Positions 49,494 through 59,491 are shown, counted from the first letter of the stretch. The stretch is DNA of 64,000 nt from Pseudomonas nitroreducens NBRC 12694 (GCF_002091755.1 NZ_BDAI01000005.1:434001-498000), one strand, 5' to 3'. The notes: generated by a model not told the origin, from the letters alone. Numbers and translations: made by a program.

Positions 49494-49901
49494 TCAGGGC
49501 TGGGGAATGGCATCGTCCTTGAACTGGTCCTTGATGTACTTGATCTCGGTACGGCCGTGCGGCGCCGGCTGGCCATCGGGGCCGATGTTGACGAAGACCA
49601 TCTTGTCCACCGTGAGGATGCTCTTGCGGGTGATCTTGTTGCGCACTTCGCAGGTCAGGGTGATCGAGGTGCGGCCGAACTCGGTGGCGGTGATGCCCAG
49701 CTCGATGATGTCGCCCTGGCGCGCGGAACTGACGAAGTTGATCTCCGAGATGAACTTGGTGACCACGCGCTGGTTGCCCAGCTGGACGATGGCGTAGATC
49801 GCCGCTTCTTCGTCGATCCATTTCAGAAGGCTGCCGCCGAACAGGGTACCGTTCGGGTTGAGGTCTTCAGGCTTGACCCATTTGCGGGTGTGGAAATTCA
49901 T
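49494..49901 (-). CDS. Acyl-CoA thioesterase, YciA-like hotdog protein
   Basis: The 135-residue protein has the hotdog pattern of short- to medium-chain acyl-CoA hydrolases: NPNGTLFGGSLLKWIDEEAAIYA contains the conserved GGxxxxxxDE active segment (Asp/Glu catalytic), followed by FVSSARQGDIIELG and TVDKMVFVNIGPDG. It is cytoplasmic. ATG at 49901 gives MNFHTRKW with a good GGAAGCTCC ribosome site; the longer frame upstream is not conserved. It lies 192 bases upstream of the sulfonate-type binding protein, probably as a separate transcript. Confidence 0.88.
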   Translation of the reverse strand: MNFHTRKWVKPEDLNPNGTLFGGSLLKWIDEEAAIYAIVQLGNQRVVTKFISEINFVSSARQGDIIELGITATEFGRTSITLTCEVRNKITRKSILTVDKMVFVNIGPDGQPAPHGRTEIKYIKDQFKDDAIPQP

Positions 49902-50051
49902 GGAAGCTCCTTCTTGGGAGGTTGCGCCTCGTGAGCGCGATGACGGGGAAAGCCCCGCCGGCTGTGCAAGTCTGGACCAGTCCGGCGCCAGATAACTTGC
50001 CATGACTCAGACCTGTTCAACATCTTGCGAGCTAGAGCAGAACAAGGCGGG

Positions 50052-50106
50052 AACAGGCTGAAAAAGCGGAGTTTACGTTCTGTAAATGAGCATTTTTTAG
50101 TCTGTT
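50052..50106. repeat. Long imperfect hairpin, probable dispersed intergenic repeat
   Basis: AACAGGCTGAAAAA pairs with TTTTTTAGTCTGTT, and inside it GTTTAC faces GTAAAT around GTTCT. The phrase resembles a repeat seen between genes in other Pseudomonas genomes (from memory). It may also terminate the LysR transcript. Confidence 0.45.
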
Positions 50107-50139
50107 TCCAACGCAGTTATGCCGACGCGCAGCAGGTGT

Positions 50140-51048
50140 TCAGCCGAGGCCGGCTTCGGCGCGGTAGTGGGCGGCTTCATCCACCAGCCAATCGCGAAAA
50201 GCGCCCAGGGTCGCCGATTCCACCTTGCGCTCGGGAATCATCAGGTAATAGGCATTTTCGCTCAAATAGGCATGTTGCATCGGCACGATAAGCCGTCCGT
50301 CGGCCAACTCGTGCTGGATCAGCATCGGCGGGATCAGCGCCACGCCCATGCCGTGCATCGCCGCCTGGGCGAGCATGGAGAACAACTCGTAGCGCGTGCC
50401 ACTCATGTCGTGCGCCACGCTCATGCCCAGCGAACCGAACCACTGGCGCCAGGCGTAGGGCCGGGTGGTCTGCTGCATCAAGGGCAATTCGGCGATCTGC
50501 GCGGCGGACAGTTCACGGCACCCACCCAGCAGCTCGGGACTGCACACCGGCACCGGGTTCTCGTGCATGAGGAAGTTGGCCACCGTGCCGGACCACACGC
50601 CGTCGCCGAAATACAGCGCCGCGTCGAACTCGGTGTCGGCGAAGAGGAAGGGCCGGGTGCGGTTGGTCATGTTCACCGTGACTTCCGGGTGCAGGCGCTT
50701 GAAGTCCTTCAGCCGTGGCAGCAGCCATTGCGTCGCAAAGGTCGGCACCACCGCCAGCTCCAGCGTACCGCCGCCCTGCTGCCCCATCACTGCCAGCGTG
50801 TCGCGCTCCACGGCATCCAGGCGCTGGGCAACACGGCGGCTGTAGTTGAGCCCCGCTTCGGTCAGCTTCACCCCGCGCCGCGAGCGACGAAACAGCTCGA
50901 CGCCGAGAAACTCCTCCAGCGTGGCGATCTGTCGGCAGATGGCGCTCTGGGTCAGCGACAGCTCGTCGGCGGCCTTGGTAAAGCTCTCGTGGCGGGCGGC
51001 GGACTCGAAGGCGACCAGCGCCGCGGTGGTCGGGATCTTGCGTCGCAT
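50140..51048 (-). CDS. LysR-family regulator, probable activator of gcdH (GcdR type)
   Basis: The 302-residue LysR protein has an N-terminal HTH (TTAALVAFESAARHESFTKAADEL, SQSAICRQIATLEEFLG) and a GcvA-like effector domain (LVDEAAHYRAEAG at the end). It is divergent from gcdH across 227 bases, matching the P. aeruginosa arrangement where this regulator controls glutarate use. Start ATG at 51048 gives MRRKIPTTAALVAF; 58 upstream codons are not LysR-like. It probably activates gcdH with glutarate or glutaryl-CoA as signal. Confidence 0.87.
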   Translation of the reverse strand: MRRKIPTTAALVAFESAARHESFTKAADELSLTQSAICRQIATLEEFLGVELFRRSRRGVKLTEAGLNYSRRVAQRLDAVERDTLAVMGQQGGGTLELAVVPTFATQWLLPRLKDFKRLHPEVTVNMTNRTRPFLFADTEFDAALYFGDGVWSGTVANFLMHENPVPVCSPELLGGCRELSAAQIAELPLMQQTTRPYAWRQWFGSLGMSVAHDMSGTRYELFSMLAQAAMHGMGVALIPPMLIQHELADGRLIVPMQHAYLSENAYYLMIPERKVESATLGAFRDWLVDEAAHYRAEAGLG

Positions 51049-51158
51049 CGAATGCCTCTTCGGAATATCGTGATGCACAGGAATCGCCATGAACGCCTGA
51101 AATAGAGGCGAGCAGGCAAAATCCAGCAGCAGCCCAGCAATTACGGAGTGACAAAATA

Positions 51159-51172
51159 GCACAACAGCGTGC
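51159..51172. promoter_or_regulatory. Possible LysR operator between the regulator and gcdH
   Basis: GCAC-N6-GTGC is an inverted repeat in the 227-base divergent promoter region, near an AT-rich stretch (51150-51180). Confidence 0.35.
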
Positions 51173-51275
51173 GAATTAATCGGTTGCCCCGCTTCCCGAC
51201 GGCTGACTAGGATGGCCCACACCGAGCCCGCCTAGACTTGTGCGGGTCTTTCACTGTCTGCGTTCGAGGTTCTCC

Positions 51276-52457
51276 ATGGCGACCAAAGCAAGCTTCAACT
51301 GGGAAGATCCGCTGCTGCTGGATCAGCAACTCACCGAAGAAGAGCGCATGGTGCGCGACAGCGCCCAGCAGTTCGCCCAGGACAAGCTGGCCCCGCGCGT
51401 ACTGGAAGCCTTCCGCCACGAGCAGACCGACCCGGCGATCTTCCGCGAGATGGGCGAAACCGGCCTGCTCGGTGCGACCATCCCCGAGCAATACGGCGGC
51501 AGCGGCCTGAACTACGTGTGCTACGGCCTGATCGCCCGCGAAGTCGAGCGCATCGACTCCGGCTACCGCTCGATGATGAGCGTGCAGTCCTCCCTGGTGA
51601 TGGTGCCGATCAACGAATTCGGCAACGAAGCCACCAAGCAGAAATACCTGCCGAAACTGGCCAGCGGCGAATACATCGGCTGCTTCGGCCTGACCGAGCC
51701 GGACCACGGCTCCGACCCGGGCTCGATGATCACCCGTGCCAAGAAAGTCGACGGCGGCTACCGTCTCACCGGCGCCAAGATGTGGATCACCAACAGCCCG
51801 ATCGCCGACGTCTTCGTGGTCTGGGCCAAGGATGACGAAGGCCAGATCCGCGGCTTCGTCCTGGAAAAAGGCTGGGAAGGCCTGTCCGCCCCGGCGATCC
51901 ACGGCAAGGTCGGCCTGCGCGCCTCGATCACCGGCGAGATCGTGATGAACAACGTGTTCTGCCCGGAAGAAAACGCCTTCCCGGACGTGCGCGGCCTGCG
52001 TGGTCCGTTCACCTGCCTGAACTCCGCCCGCTACGGTATCTCCTGGGGCGCCCTGGGTGCCGCCGAAGCCTGCTGGCACACCGCTCGCCAGTACACCCTG
52101 GACCGCAAGCAGTTTGGCCGCCCGCTGGCCGCCAACCAGCTGATCCAGAAGAAACTGGCCGACATGCAGACCGACATCACCCTCGCCCTGCAAGGCTGCC
52201 TGCGCCTGGGCCGGATGAAGGACGAAGGCACCGCCGCCGTCGAAATCACCTCGATCATGAAGCGCAACAGCTGCGGCAAGGCCCTGGACATCGCCCGCCT
52301 GGCCCGCGACATGCTTGGCGGCAACGGCATCTCCGACGAGTTCGGCGTCGCCCGCCACCTGGTCAACCTGGAAGTGGTGAACACCTACGAAGGTACCCAC
52401 GACGTCCACGCGCTGATACTCGGCCGCGCCCAGACTGGCATCCAGGCGTTCTTCTAA
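51276..52457 (+). CDS. gcdH: Glutaryl-CoA dehydrogenase
   Basis: The 393-residue FAD enzyme oxidises and decarboxylates glutaryl-CoA to crotonyl-CoA in lysine, tryptophan and glutarate breakdown. It has the acyl-CoA dehydrogenase fold with FGLTEPDHGSDPGSM (FAD and substrate), WITNSPIADVFVVWAK, and the C-terminal TYEGTHDVHALILGRA with the catalytic base Glu372. The neighbouring CoA-transferase and divergent LysR regulator form a glutarate catabolic unit. ATG at 51276 gives the usual MATKASFNWEDP start. Confidence 0.95.
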   Translation: MATKASFNWEDPLLLDQQLTEEERMVRDSAQQFAQDKLAPRVLEAFRHEQTDPAIFREMGETGLLGATIPEQYGGSGLNYVCYGLIAREVERIDSGYRSMMSVQSSLVMVPINEFGNEATKQKYLPKLASGEYIGCFGLTEPDHGSDPGSMITRAKKVDGGYRLTGAKMWITNSPIADVFVVWAKDDEGQIRGFVLEKGWEGLSAPAIHGKVGLRASITGEIVMNNVFCPEENAFPDVRGLRGPFTCLNSARYGISWGALGAAEACWHTARQYTLDRKQFGRPLAANQLIQKKLADMQTDITLALQGCLRLGRMKDEGTAAVEITSIMKRNSCGKALDIARLARDMLGGNGISDEFGVARHLVNLEVVNTYEGTHDVHALILGRAQTGIQAFF

Positions 52458-52583
52458 GCAATGCCCCGCGCTGGCCCGCCTGGGCCAGCGCACGCTTTAC
52501 CTCTCGCCCGAGAGGCCCCGGGGAGGACCGTGGAGTCCCCGCACCGCGTCCTCCCCGCCCCTATCCAAGCTGCAGGTGATTGC

Positions 52584-53807
52584 ATGTCCGGCGCCCTTTC
52601 GCACATTCGTGTCCTCGACCTCTCCCGCGTTCTCGCCGGCCCCTGGGCCGGGCAGATCCTCGCCGACCTCGGCGCGGAAGTGATCAAGATCGAGCGTCCC
52701 GGCAGCGGCGACGACACTCGCGCCTGGGGCCCGCCGTTCCTCAAGGACGCCGACGGCCGCGACACCAGCGAAGCGGCTTATTACCTGTCCGCCAACCGCA
52801 ACAAGAAATCCCTGACCATCGACTTCACCCAGCCCGAAGGCCAGCGCCTGGTGCGCGAACTCGCCGCCAAGGCCGACATCGTGCTGGAGAACTTCAAGGT
52901 CGGCGGGCTGAAGGCCTACGGCCTGGACTACGAGTCGCTGAAAGCGCTCAACCCGAAGCTGATCTACTGCTCGATCACCGGCTTCGGCCAGTTCGGCCCC
53001 TACGCCAAGCGCGCCGGCTACGACTTCATGATCCAGGGCCTGGGCGGCCTGATGAGCCTGACCGGGCGCTCCGACGCCGAGGAAGGCGCCGGCCCGGTGA
53101 AAGTGGGTGTAGCACTGACTGACATCCTCACTGGCCTCTACTCGTCCACCGCGATCCTCGCCGCGCTCGCCCACCGCGATGTCAGCGGCATCGGCCAGCA
53201 CATCGACATGGCGCTGCTGGACGTGCAGGTCGCCTGCCTGGCCAACCAAACCCTGAACTACCTGACCACCGGCAACCCGCCGCGTCGCCTGGGCAACGCG
53301 CACCCGAACATCGTGCCGTACCAGGACTTCCCCACCGCCGACGGCGACCTGATCCTCACCGTCGGCAACGACGGCCAGTTCCGCAAGTTCGCCGAGCTGG
53401 CGGGCCACCCGGAGTGGGCCACCGACGAGCGCTTCGCCACCAACCAGGCGCGCGTGGCGCACCGCGAGGTGCTGATCCCGCTGATCCGCCAGGCCACCGT
53501 GATGCGCACCACCGCCGAGTGGATCGCCGTGCTGGAACACGCCAGCGTGCCGTGCGGGCCGATCAACGATCTGGCCCAGGTGTTCGCCGATCCGCAGGTC
53601 ATCGCTCGCGGGCTGCGCGTGGACCTGCCGCACCCGCTGGCCGGCACGGTGCCGCAGGTCGCCAGCCCGATCCGCCTGTCCGAGACCCCGGTCGAATACC
53701 GCAACGCCCCGCCGACCCTCGGCCAGCACACACAGGAAATCCTCGAAGGCGTGCTCGGCCTGGACCAGGCAGCCATCGGCAAGCTGCGCGAGGACGGCGT
53801 GATCTGA
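52584..53807 (+). CDS. CaiB/BaiF-family CoA-transferase, probable glutarate CoA-transferase
   Basis: The 407-residue class III CoA-transferase has the N-terminal LDLSRVLAGPWAGQILADLGAEVIKIE and the catalytic aspartate Asp147 in GYDFMIQGLGG. It follows gcdH by 126 bases on the same strand, so it probably loads CoA onto glutarate using succinyl-CoA, as human SUGCT does. Bacterial relatives in this position are annotated as CoA-transferases acting on dicarboxylates. A REP-like element follows it. Confidence 0.85.
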   Translation: MSGALSHIRVLDLSRVLAGPWAGQILADLGAEVIKIERPGSGDDTRAWGPPFLKDADGRDTSEAAYYLSANRNKKSLTIDFTQPEGQRLVRELAAKADIVLENFKVGGLKAYGLDYESLKALNPKLIYCSITGFGQFGPYAKRAGYDFMIQGLGGLMSLTGRSDAEEGAGPVKVGVALTDILTGLYSSTAILAALAHRDVSGIGQHIDMALLDVQVACLANQTLNYLTTGNPPRRLGNAHPNIVPYQDFPTADGDLILTVGNDGQFRKFAELAGHPEWATDERFATNQARVAHREVLIPLIRQATVMRTTAEWIAVLEHASVPCGPINDLAQVFADPQVIARGLRVDLPHPLAGTVPQVASPIRLSETPVEYRNAPPTLGQHTQEILEGVLGLDQAAIGKLREDGVI

Positions 53808-53814
53808 CGTCCCC

Positions 53815-53905
53815 GTAGGGCGAATAACGCCTCGAGCGTTATCCGCCGTCCGTCGGCTCTGAAGCCAGAAGCGGCAGATAAAGCGCACCGCTTTATACGC
53901 CCTAC
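53815..53905. repeat. REP-like palindromic element, GTAGGGCG family
   Basis: This second copy of the element at 8683-8750 begins GTAGGGCGAATAACGCC and ends TATACGCCCTAC. The middle differs: it has CCGTCCGTCGGCTC and AAGCGCACCGCTTTA, so it seems a two-unit form. It lies after the stop of the CoA-transferase gene. Confidence 0.75.
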
Positions 53906-54042
53906 AACTGACCATCGGCGCCCGCTCCAGCGGACGCCACCGATCCCCGCAACGACGCCCGCGCCAGGGTTTTCACGGCCCCTGGCGCGGGCGCGACGGG
54001 GATCCCGGTCGCGATCCACTGCGCGAACACGACCAAAAGCCT

Positions 54043-54070
54043 TTGGCTTGTCATGCGCCATGGCTATAAT
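54043..54070 (+). promoter_or_regulatory. Probable ahcY promoter
   Basis: A perfect -10 TATAAT is at 54065-54070. A -35-like TTTGGC/TTGGCT is at 54043-54049 with about 15-16 bases between. Transcription would start near 54077, about 44 bases before the riboswitch core. Confidence 0.6.
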
Positions 54071-54118
54071 CCGCGAGCTTCAATAACGGCCGGCGCTGTC
54101 CGGTCGTTCCCGCCACCT

Positions 54119-54222
54119 GTCCGAGGGGCGCTGCAGCAGGTCGATTCGCTTCGGCTTGTCAGGCTCGAACAGGGCGCGTCACGGTCGGCTGCCGCCGATC
54201 GCCAAACGCATCAACGGCGCCC
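54119..54222 (+). promoter_or_regulatory. S-adenosylhomocysteine (SAH) riboswitch aptamer
   Basis: The region upstream of ahcY contains the conserved SAH riboswitch blocks in order: CCGAGGGGCGCTGC (54121-54134), CAGGCTCG (54160-54167) and AACGGCGC (54213-54220). Helix P1 can form from GGGCGC (54126-54131) and GCGCCC (54217-54222), and CGAG (54122-54125) can pair with CTCG (54164-54167) as the pseudoknot. SAH riboswitches in Pseudomonas are known as ON switches for ahcY. Confidence 0.88.
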
Positions 54223-54243
54223 ATTCGCAGACAACGAATGGAG
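54221..54243 (+). promoter_or_regulatory. Shine-Dalgarno-hiding hairpin of the ahcY leader
   Basis: CCATTCG (54221-54227) pairs with CGAATGG (54235-54241). Its right arm overlaps the ribosome site GGAG (54240-54243) by two bases, and its left arm shares CC (54221-54222) with riboswitch helix P1, so both helices cannot form completely at once. Confidence 0.6.
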
Positions 54244-54249
54244 TTACAC

Positions 54250-55644
<1,395 letters not shown>

Positions 55645-55650
55645 TGTACC

Positions 55651-55683
55651 AGAGGGCAGACGAGCAATCGTCTGCCCTCTTTG
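55651..55683 (+). terminator. Terminator of ahcY
   Basis: AGAGGGCAGACGA-GCAA-TCGTCTGCCCTCT is a perfect 13-bp stem. Only a short T-run follows, so some read-through into the next genes is possible. Confidence 0.75.
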
Positions 55684-55699
55684 CCATTGGAAACCTTGC

Positions 55700-56230
55700 A
55701 TGGACCTGCAGGACAGCTACAACCAGGCCTGGATCTTCGCCGCCGGCGCGCACGCCGGGCAGACGCTGACCGCCTCGACGCTGCCCTACGCGGTCCACCT
55801 GGCGATGGTGGCCAACGAAGTGATGGCGGCCGACCGCGAAGCGCCCATCGAGCGCCTGGCGGAGACCGTCCAGATTGCACTGCTGCACGACGTACTCGAG
55901 GACACCCCGGTGCCCTTCGAGGAACTGCAGACGGATTTCGGCGAGTTCGTCGCCGAGGGCGCCCAACGCCTGAGCAAGGTGGTGAATGGCGAAAAGCTGT
56001 CATTCGATACCTACCTCGAAAGGCTGGCAACCGGCGCGCAGCAATATGCGATCGTCAAGCTGTGTGACCGGATCACCAACCTGCAGCCGCCACCCTCGAC
56101 CTGGGCGCGGAGCAAGATCGCCGAATACCATGGGGAGTCGCAGCGTATCCTGGCCGTCCTCGGCCATGTGCACGAGCCCAGCGCCGAGCGACTGCGCACG
56201 AAGATAGACCATTATCGCCGTTACTTCTGA
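55700..56230 (+). CDS. HD-domain phosphohydrolase-like protein
   Basis: The 176-residue protein is a single HD domain of the RelA/SpoT-hydrolase-like type: YAVHLAMVANEVMA near residue 33, LLHDVLEDTPV with the HD metal pair (about 61-62), and VKLCDRITNL with the following aspartate (near 119-124). This layout is shared by MESH1-like (p)ppGpp or NADPH hydrolases, but size alone does not fix the substrate. It lies between ahcY and metF on the same strand, 55 bases after ahcY and across its terminator, and 54 bases before metF. A link to methionine metabolism is only by position. Confidence 0.8.
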   Translation: MDLQDSYNQAWIFAAGAHAGQTLTASTLPYAVHLAMVANEVMAADREAPIERLAETVQIALLHDVLEDTPVPFEELQTDFGEFVAEGAQRLSKVVNGEKLSFDTYLERLATGAQQYAIVKLCDRITNLQPPPSTWARSKIAEYHGESQRILAVLGHVHEPSAERLRTKIDHYRRYF

Positions 56231-56284
56231 AGTCGACGGCACATGCCGGCAGCCGCGCAATGATGTGGCGCCGAAGGAACGACC

Positions 56285-57133
56285 ATGAGTCAGAAAGATC
56301 GCCGTTTCAGCTTCGAGTTCTTCCCCGCCAAGACCGAAGCCGGCCATGAAAAACTGCTGGCCACCGCGCGCCAGCTGGCAGCGAAGAAGCCCGACTTCTT
56401 CTCCTGCACCTACGGTGCCGGCGGCTCCACCCGCGACCGCACCCTGACCACCGTGCTGCAGCTGGACGGCGACGTGCAGGTGCCGACGGCCCCGCACCTG
56501 TCGTGCGTCGGCGACACCAAGGCCGAGCTCTCCGCCCTGCTGGCCCATTACAAGGACGCCGGCATCCGTCGCATCGTCGCCCTGCGTGGCGACCTGCCCT
56601 CGGGCATGGGCATGGCCAGCGGCGAACTGCGTTTCGCCAACGAACTGGTGGAATTCATCCGCGCCGAAACCGGCGACCACTTCCACATCGAAGTTGCCGC
56701 CTATCCGGAAGTTCACCCGCAAGCGCGCAATTTCGAGGATGATCTGGCGAATTTCGTGCGCAAGGTCAAAGCCGGCGCCGACTCTGCCATCACACAATAC
56801 TTCTTCAACGCCGACAGCTACTTCCATTTTGTCGAGCGTGCGGAGAAACTCGGTGTCAGCATTCCGGTCGTACCGGGTATCATGCCGATCACCAACTACA
56901 CCAAACTGGCCCGCTTCTCCGACGCCTGTGGCGCGGAAATCCCCCGCTGGATTCGCAAGCAACTGGAAGCCTACGGCGACGACATCGCCAGCATCCAGGC
57001 CTTTGGTGAGCAGGTCATCACCGACATGTGCGAACGTCTCCTGGAAGGCGGCGCACCGGGTCTGCATTTCTACACCCTGAACCAGGCTGAACCCAGCCTG
57101 GCGCTCTGGAACAACCTCAAGCTCCCCCGCTGA
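56285..57133 (+). CDS. metF: Methylenetetrahydrofolate reductase
   Basis: The 282-residue FAD enzyme reduces 5,10-methylene-THF to 5-methyl-THF, the methyl donor for homocysteine. It has FSFEFFPAKTEAG with the catalytic Glu (about residue 12), SCTYGAGGSTRDRT, the FAD segment ALRGDLP and the ITQYFF pattern. The ribosome site is AAGGAACG. With ahcY (54250) and metK (36135) it completes most of the activated methyl cycle in this window; metH or metE is not here. Confidence 0.96.
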   Translation: MSQKDRRFSFEFFPAKTEAGHEKLLATARQLAAKKPDFFSCTYGAGGSTRDRTLTTVLQLDGDVQVPTAPHLSCVGDTKAELSALLAHYKDAGIRRIVALRGDLPSGMGMASGELRFANELVEFIRAETGDHFHIEVAAYPEVHPQARNFEDDLANFVRKVKAGADSAITQYFFNADSYFHFVERAEKLGVSIPVVPGIMPITNYTKLARFSDACGAEIPRWIRKQLEAYGDDIASIQAFGEQVITDMCERLLEGGAPGLHFYTLNQAEPSLALWNNLKLPR

Positions 57134-57287
57134 GGATCATTGCTCCGGGCTTACCGTCCACGATCCCGGCCAGCGCAACGCCGGCGTATCGTGGGCGGAG
57201 TGCTTCCAGCCCAAGGCTGAGCGCTCGCCCCGAGCTTGAAATCACGCGCCCTCGAGCCGGCAGGTTGCCGGCCTACAGGAACCCCGC

Positions 57288-59327
57288 ATGTCCTTTACTT
57301 CCCTCGGTCTCTCCGAGGCCCTGGCTGGCGCCGTTGAAGCCGCCGGCTACGCGCGCCCCACTCCCGTTCAGGAACGCGCCATCCCCGCCGTACTGCAAGG
57401 CCGCGACCTCATGGTTGCCGCACAGACCGGCACCGGCAAGACCGGCGGCTTCGCCCTCCCGGTGCTCGAACGCCTGTTCCCCGAAGGTCACCCGGACCGC
57501 GAACACCGCCATGGCCCACGCCAGGCCCGTGTCCTGGTACTGACTCCGACCCGCGAGCTGGCAGCCCAGGTGCACGACAGCTTCAAGGTCTACGCCCGCG
57601 ACCTGCCGCTGAAAAGCGCCTGCATCTTCGGCGGCGTCGGCATGAATCCCCAGGTGCAGGCGATGTCCAAGGGCGTCGACGTCCTGGTCGCCTGCCCCGG
57701 CCGCCTGCTCGACCTGATCGGTCAGGGCAGCGTCGACCTGTCCCATGTGGAAATCCTCGTCCTCGACGAAGCCGACCGCATGCTCGACATGGGCTTCATC
57801 CATGACGTGAAAAAGGTCCTCGCCAAGCTGCCGGCCAAGCGCCAGAACCTGCTGTTCTCGGCGACCTTCTCCAAAGACATCATCGACCTCACCAACAAGC
57901 TCCTGCACAACCCGGAGCGCATCGAGGTCACCCCGCCGAACACCACCGTCGAGCGCATCGAACAACGCGTGTTCCGCATCCCGTCGGTGCAGAAGCGCGC
58001 CCTGCTGGCGCACCTGGTGACCGTGGGTGCCTGGGAACAGGTGCTGGTGTTCACCCGCACCAAGCACGGCGCCAACCGCCTCGCCGAATACCTGAGCAAG
58101 CATGGCCTGCCGGCTGCCGCGATCCACGGCAACAAGAGCCAGAATGCGCGCACCAAGGCCCTGGCTGATTTCAAGGCCAACGACGTGCGCATCCTGGTCG
58201 CCACCGACATCGCCGCCCGCGGCCTGGACATCGACCAACTGCCTCACGTGGTCAACTACGAGCTGCCCAACGTCGAGGAAGACTACGTTCACCGCATCGG
58301 CCGTACCGGCCGTGCCGGTCGCACCGGTGAAGCCATCTCGCTGGTGGCGCCGGACGAAGACAAACTGCTCAAGGCCATCGAACGCCTGACCAAGCAGCGC
58401 ATCCCCGATGGCGACATGCAGGGCTTCGACCCCGATACCGTGCTGCCCGAGGTCCAGCAGCCCGAGGCCCGCGAAGTACCTCAGCGCCAGCCGCGCAAGG
58501 ACAAGGCCAAGCGTGGCGAACGCAAAGACCGCAGCAAGGACAAGCCTCAGCAGCCCCAGGGTGAGGACCAGCAGAACGCTGCCCCCGCAGCTGAAGGCGA
58601 ATTCGCCGACAGCGACAAGCCAGCCGGCAAGCGCCGTCGTCGTGGCGGCCGTGGCAAGAAGAAGGGTGACGGCCAGGGCAGCGACGCTCAGCCGAACGCC
58701 CACACCCAGGCTCGTGAGCCTCGCCAGCCCCGGCAGCAGGACCAGCAGGGTCAGGGCCGCCAGCAGCAGCCCAGGCAGGTCCGAGCACCGAAGGTCGACG
58801 GTAACCGCGATCCTGAAGAGTTCCTCGACGACGACTTCGACAACTTTGGCAACCGCGCCGACTACGTCAGCCCGTTCCCGGACAAGGACCAGCAGCGCAG
58901 CCAGCGCCGCCGTGGCGGCCAGGGGCAAGGCCAGAACCAGGGGCAGGGCCAGCAGCGCCCGCGCGGCCAGGGTGGCCAAGGTGCCGGCCAGGGCGGAAGC
59001 GGTCAGAACCGTGGCCAGGGGCAAGGCCAGGGCCGCGCCGCCAAGAAGCCTAACGGCGGCGGTCGCACCCAGGGCCAGGGCGGCAACGCTCAGGGCAAGG
59101 CCGGCCAGCGCAAGCGCGGCGGCAAGGCTCCGGCTTCGCGCATGAACGACGCCCCGCTGCGCGAGCCGAGCGAGTACGGCGCCGCCAAGCCGACCCGCCA
59201 ACCGGTAGTGATCAACAAGCGCGACCTGGTCCGCACCGACCGCTTCCCGACACCGGAGCAGCTGGAAGAGCTGGAACCGCGCCGCAAGACCGAGCGTCCC
59301 GCGCTGCTGACCCGCAACCGCGACTGA
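57288..59327 (+). CDS. rhlE: RhlE-type DEAD-box RNA helicase with long disordered tail
   Basis: The 679-residue helicase has the Q motif (PTPVQERAIP), Walker A AQTGTGKT (45-52), DEAD at 160-163, SAT, and HRIGRTGRAGR at the end of the helicase core near residue 350. From about 380 on the protein is a low-complexity tail rich in Gln, Gly, Arg and Lys (repeats such as GQGQNQGQGQ), ending in a conserved PTPEQLEELEPRRKTERPALLTRNRD-like segment. This matches the RhlE2 type of P. aeruginosa, which remodels RNA and affects RNA decay and virulence. The tail probably binds RNA or RNase E. A strong terminator follows. Confidence 0.93.
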   Translation: MSFTSLGLSEALAGAVEAAGYARPTPVQERAIPAVLQGRDLMVAAQTGTGKTGGFALPVLERLFPEGHPDREHRHGPRQARVLVLTPTRELAAQVHDSFKVYARDLPLKSACIFGGVGMNPQVQAMSKGVDVLVACPGRLLDLIGQGSVDLSHVEILVLDEADRMLDMGFIHDVKKVLAKLPAKRQNLLFSATFSKDIIDLTNKLLHNPERIEVTPPNTTVERIEQRVFRIPSVQKRALLAHLVTVGAWEQVLVFTRTKHGANRLAEYLSKHGLPAAAIHGNKSQNARTKALADFKANDVRILVATDIAARGLDIDQLPHVVNYELPNVEEDYVHRIGRTGRAGRTGEAISLVAPDEDKLLKAIERLTKQRIPDGDMQGFDPDTVLPEVQQPEAREVPQRQPRKDKAKRGERKDRSKDKPQQPQGEDQQNAAPAAEGEFADSDKPAGKRRRRGGRGKKKGDGQGSDAQPNAHTQAREPRQPRQQDQQGQGRQQQPRQVRAPKVDGNRDPEEFLDDDFDNFGNRADYVSPFPDKDQQRSQRRRGGQGQGQNQGQGQQRPRGQGGQGAGQGGSGQNRGQGQGQGRAAKKPNGGGRTQGQGGNAQGKAGQRKRGGKAPASRMNDAPLREPSEYGAAKPTRQPVVINKRDLVRTDRFPTPEQLEELEPRRKTERPALLTRNRD

Positions 59328-59336
59328 CGCTGCAGA

Positions 59337-59367
59337 AGAAACCGCCCTCCGGGGCGGTTTCTTTTTG
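59337..59367 (+). terminator. Terminator of rhlE
   Basis: GAAACCGCCC / GGGCGGTTTC with a short CTCCG loop ends in TTTTT, 9 bases after the stop. Confidence 0.9.
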
Positions 59368-59399
59368 TCCGGGATTTGTCGCCGGTGTTCCCTGTGATC

Positions 59400-59467
59400 G
59401 TAGGAGCGGACTTTGTCCGCGATGTTCCGAGCTCGCTGTGAGCTATCACGGACGGAGTTGCTCCTAC
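59400..59467. repeat. Dispersed palindromic repeat with GTAGGAGC ends
   Basis: The unit starts GTAGGAGCGGACTTTGTCCGCGAT and ends ATCACGGACGGAGTTGCTCCTAC; the ends are inverted. Half copies lie at 7354-7378 and near 59643-59650. Confidence 0.7.
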
Positions 59468-59491
59468 CCGACAGTCCTGTACTCGGATCAG

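Larger units (their letters stand above)
53808..54249. other. 442-base region between the CoA-transferase gene and ahcY
   Basis: It contains a REP-like element (53815-53905), an unassigned stretch with a GCGCCAGGG / CCCTGGCGC inverted repeat near 53960, the ahcY promoter, and the SAH riboswitch. No ORF of interest was seen. Confidence 0.8.

Noticed and set aside
54048..54070. TTGTCA (54048-54053) as the ahcY -35 element
   Set aside because: Spacing to TATAAT is only 11 bases; the TTTGGC/TTGGCT a few bases upstream fits better.
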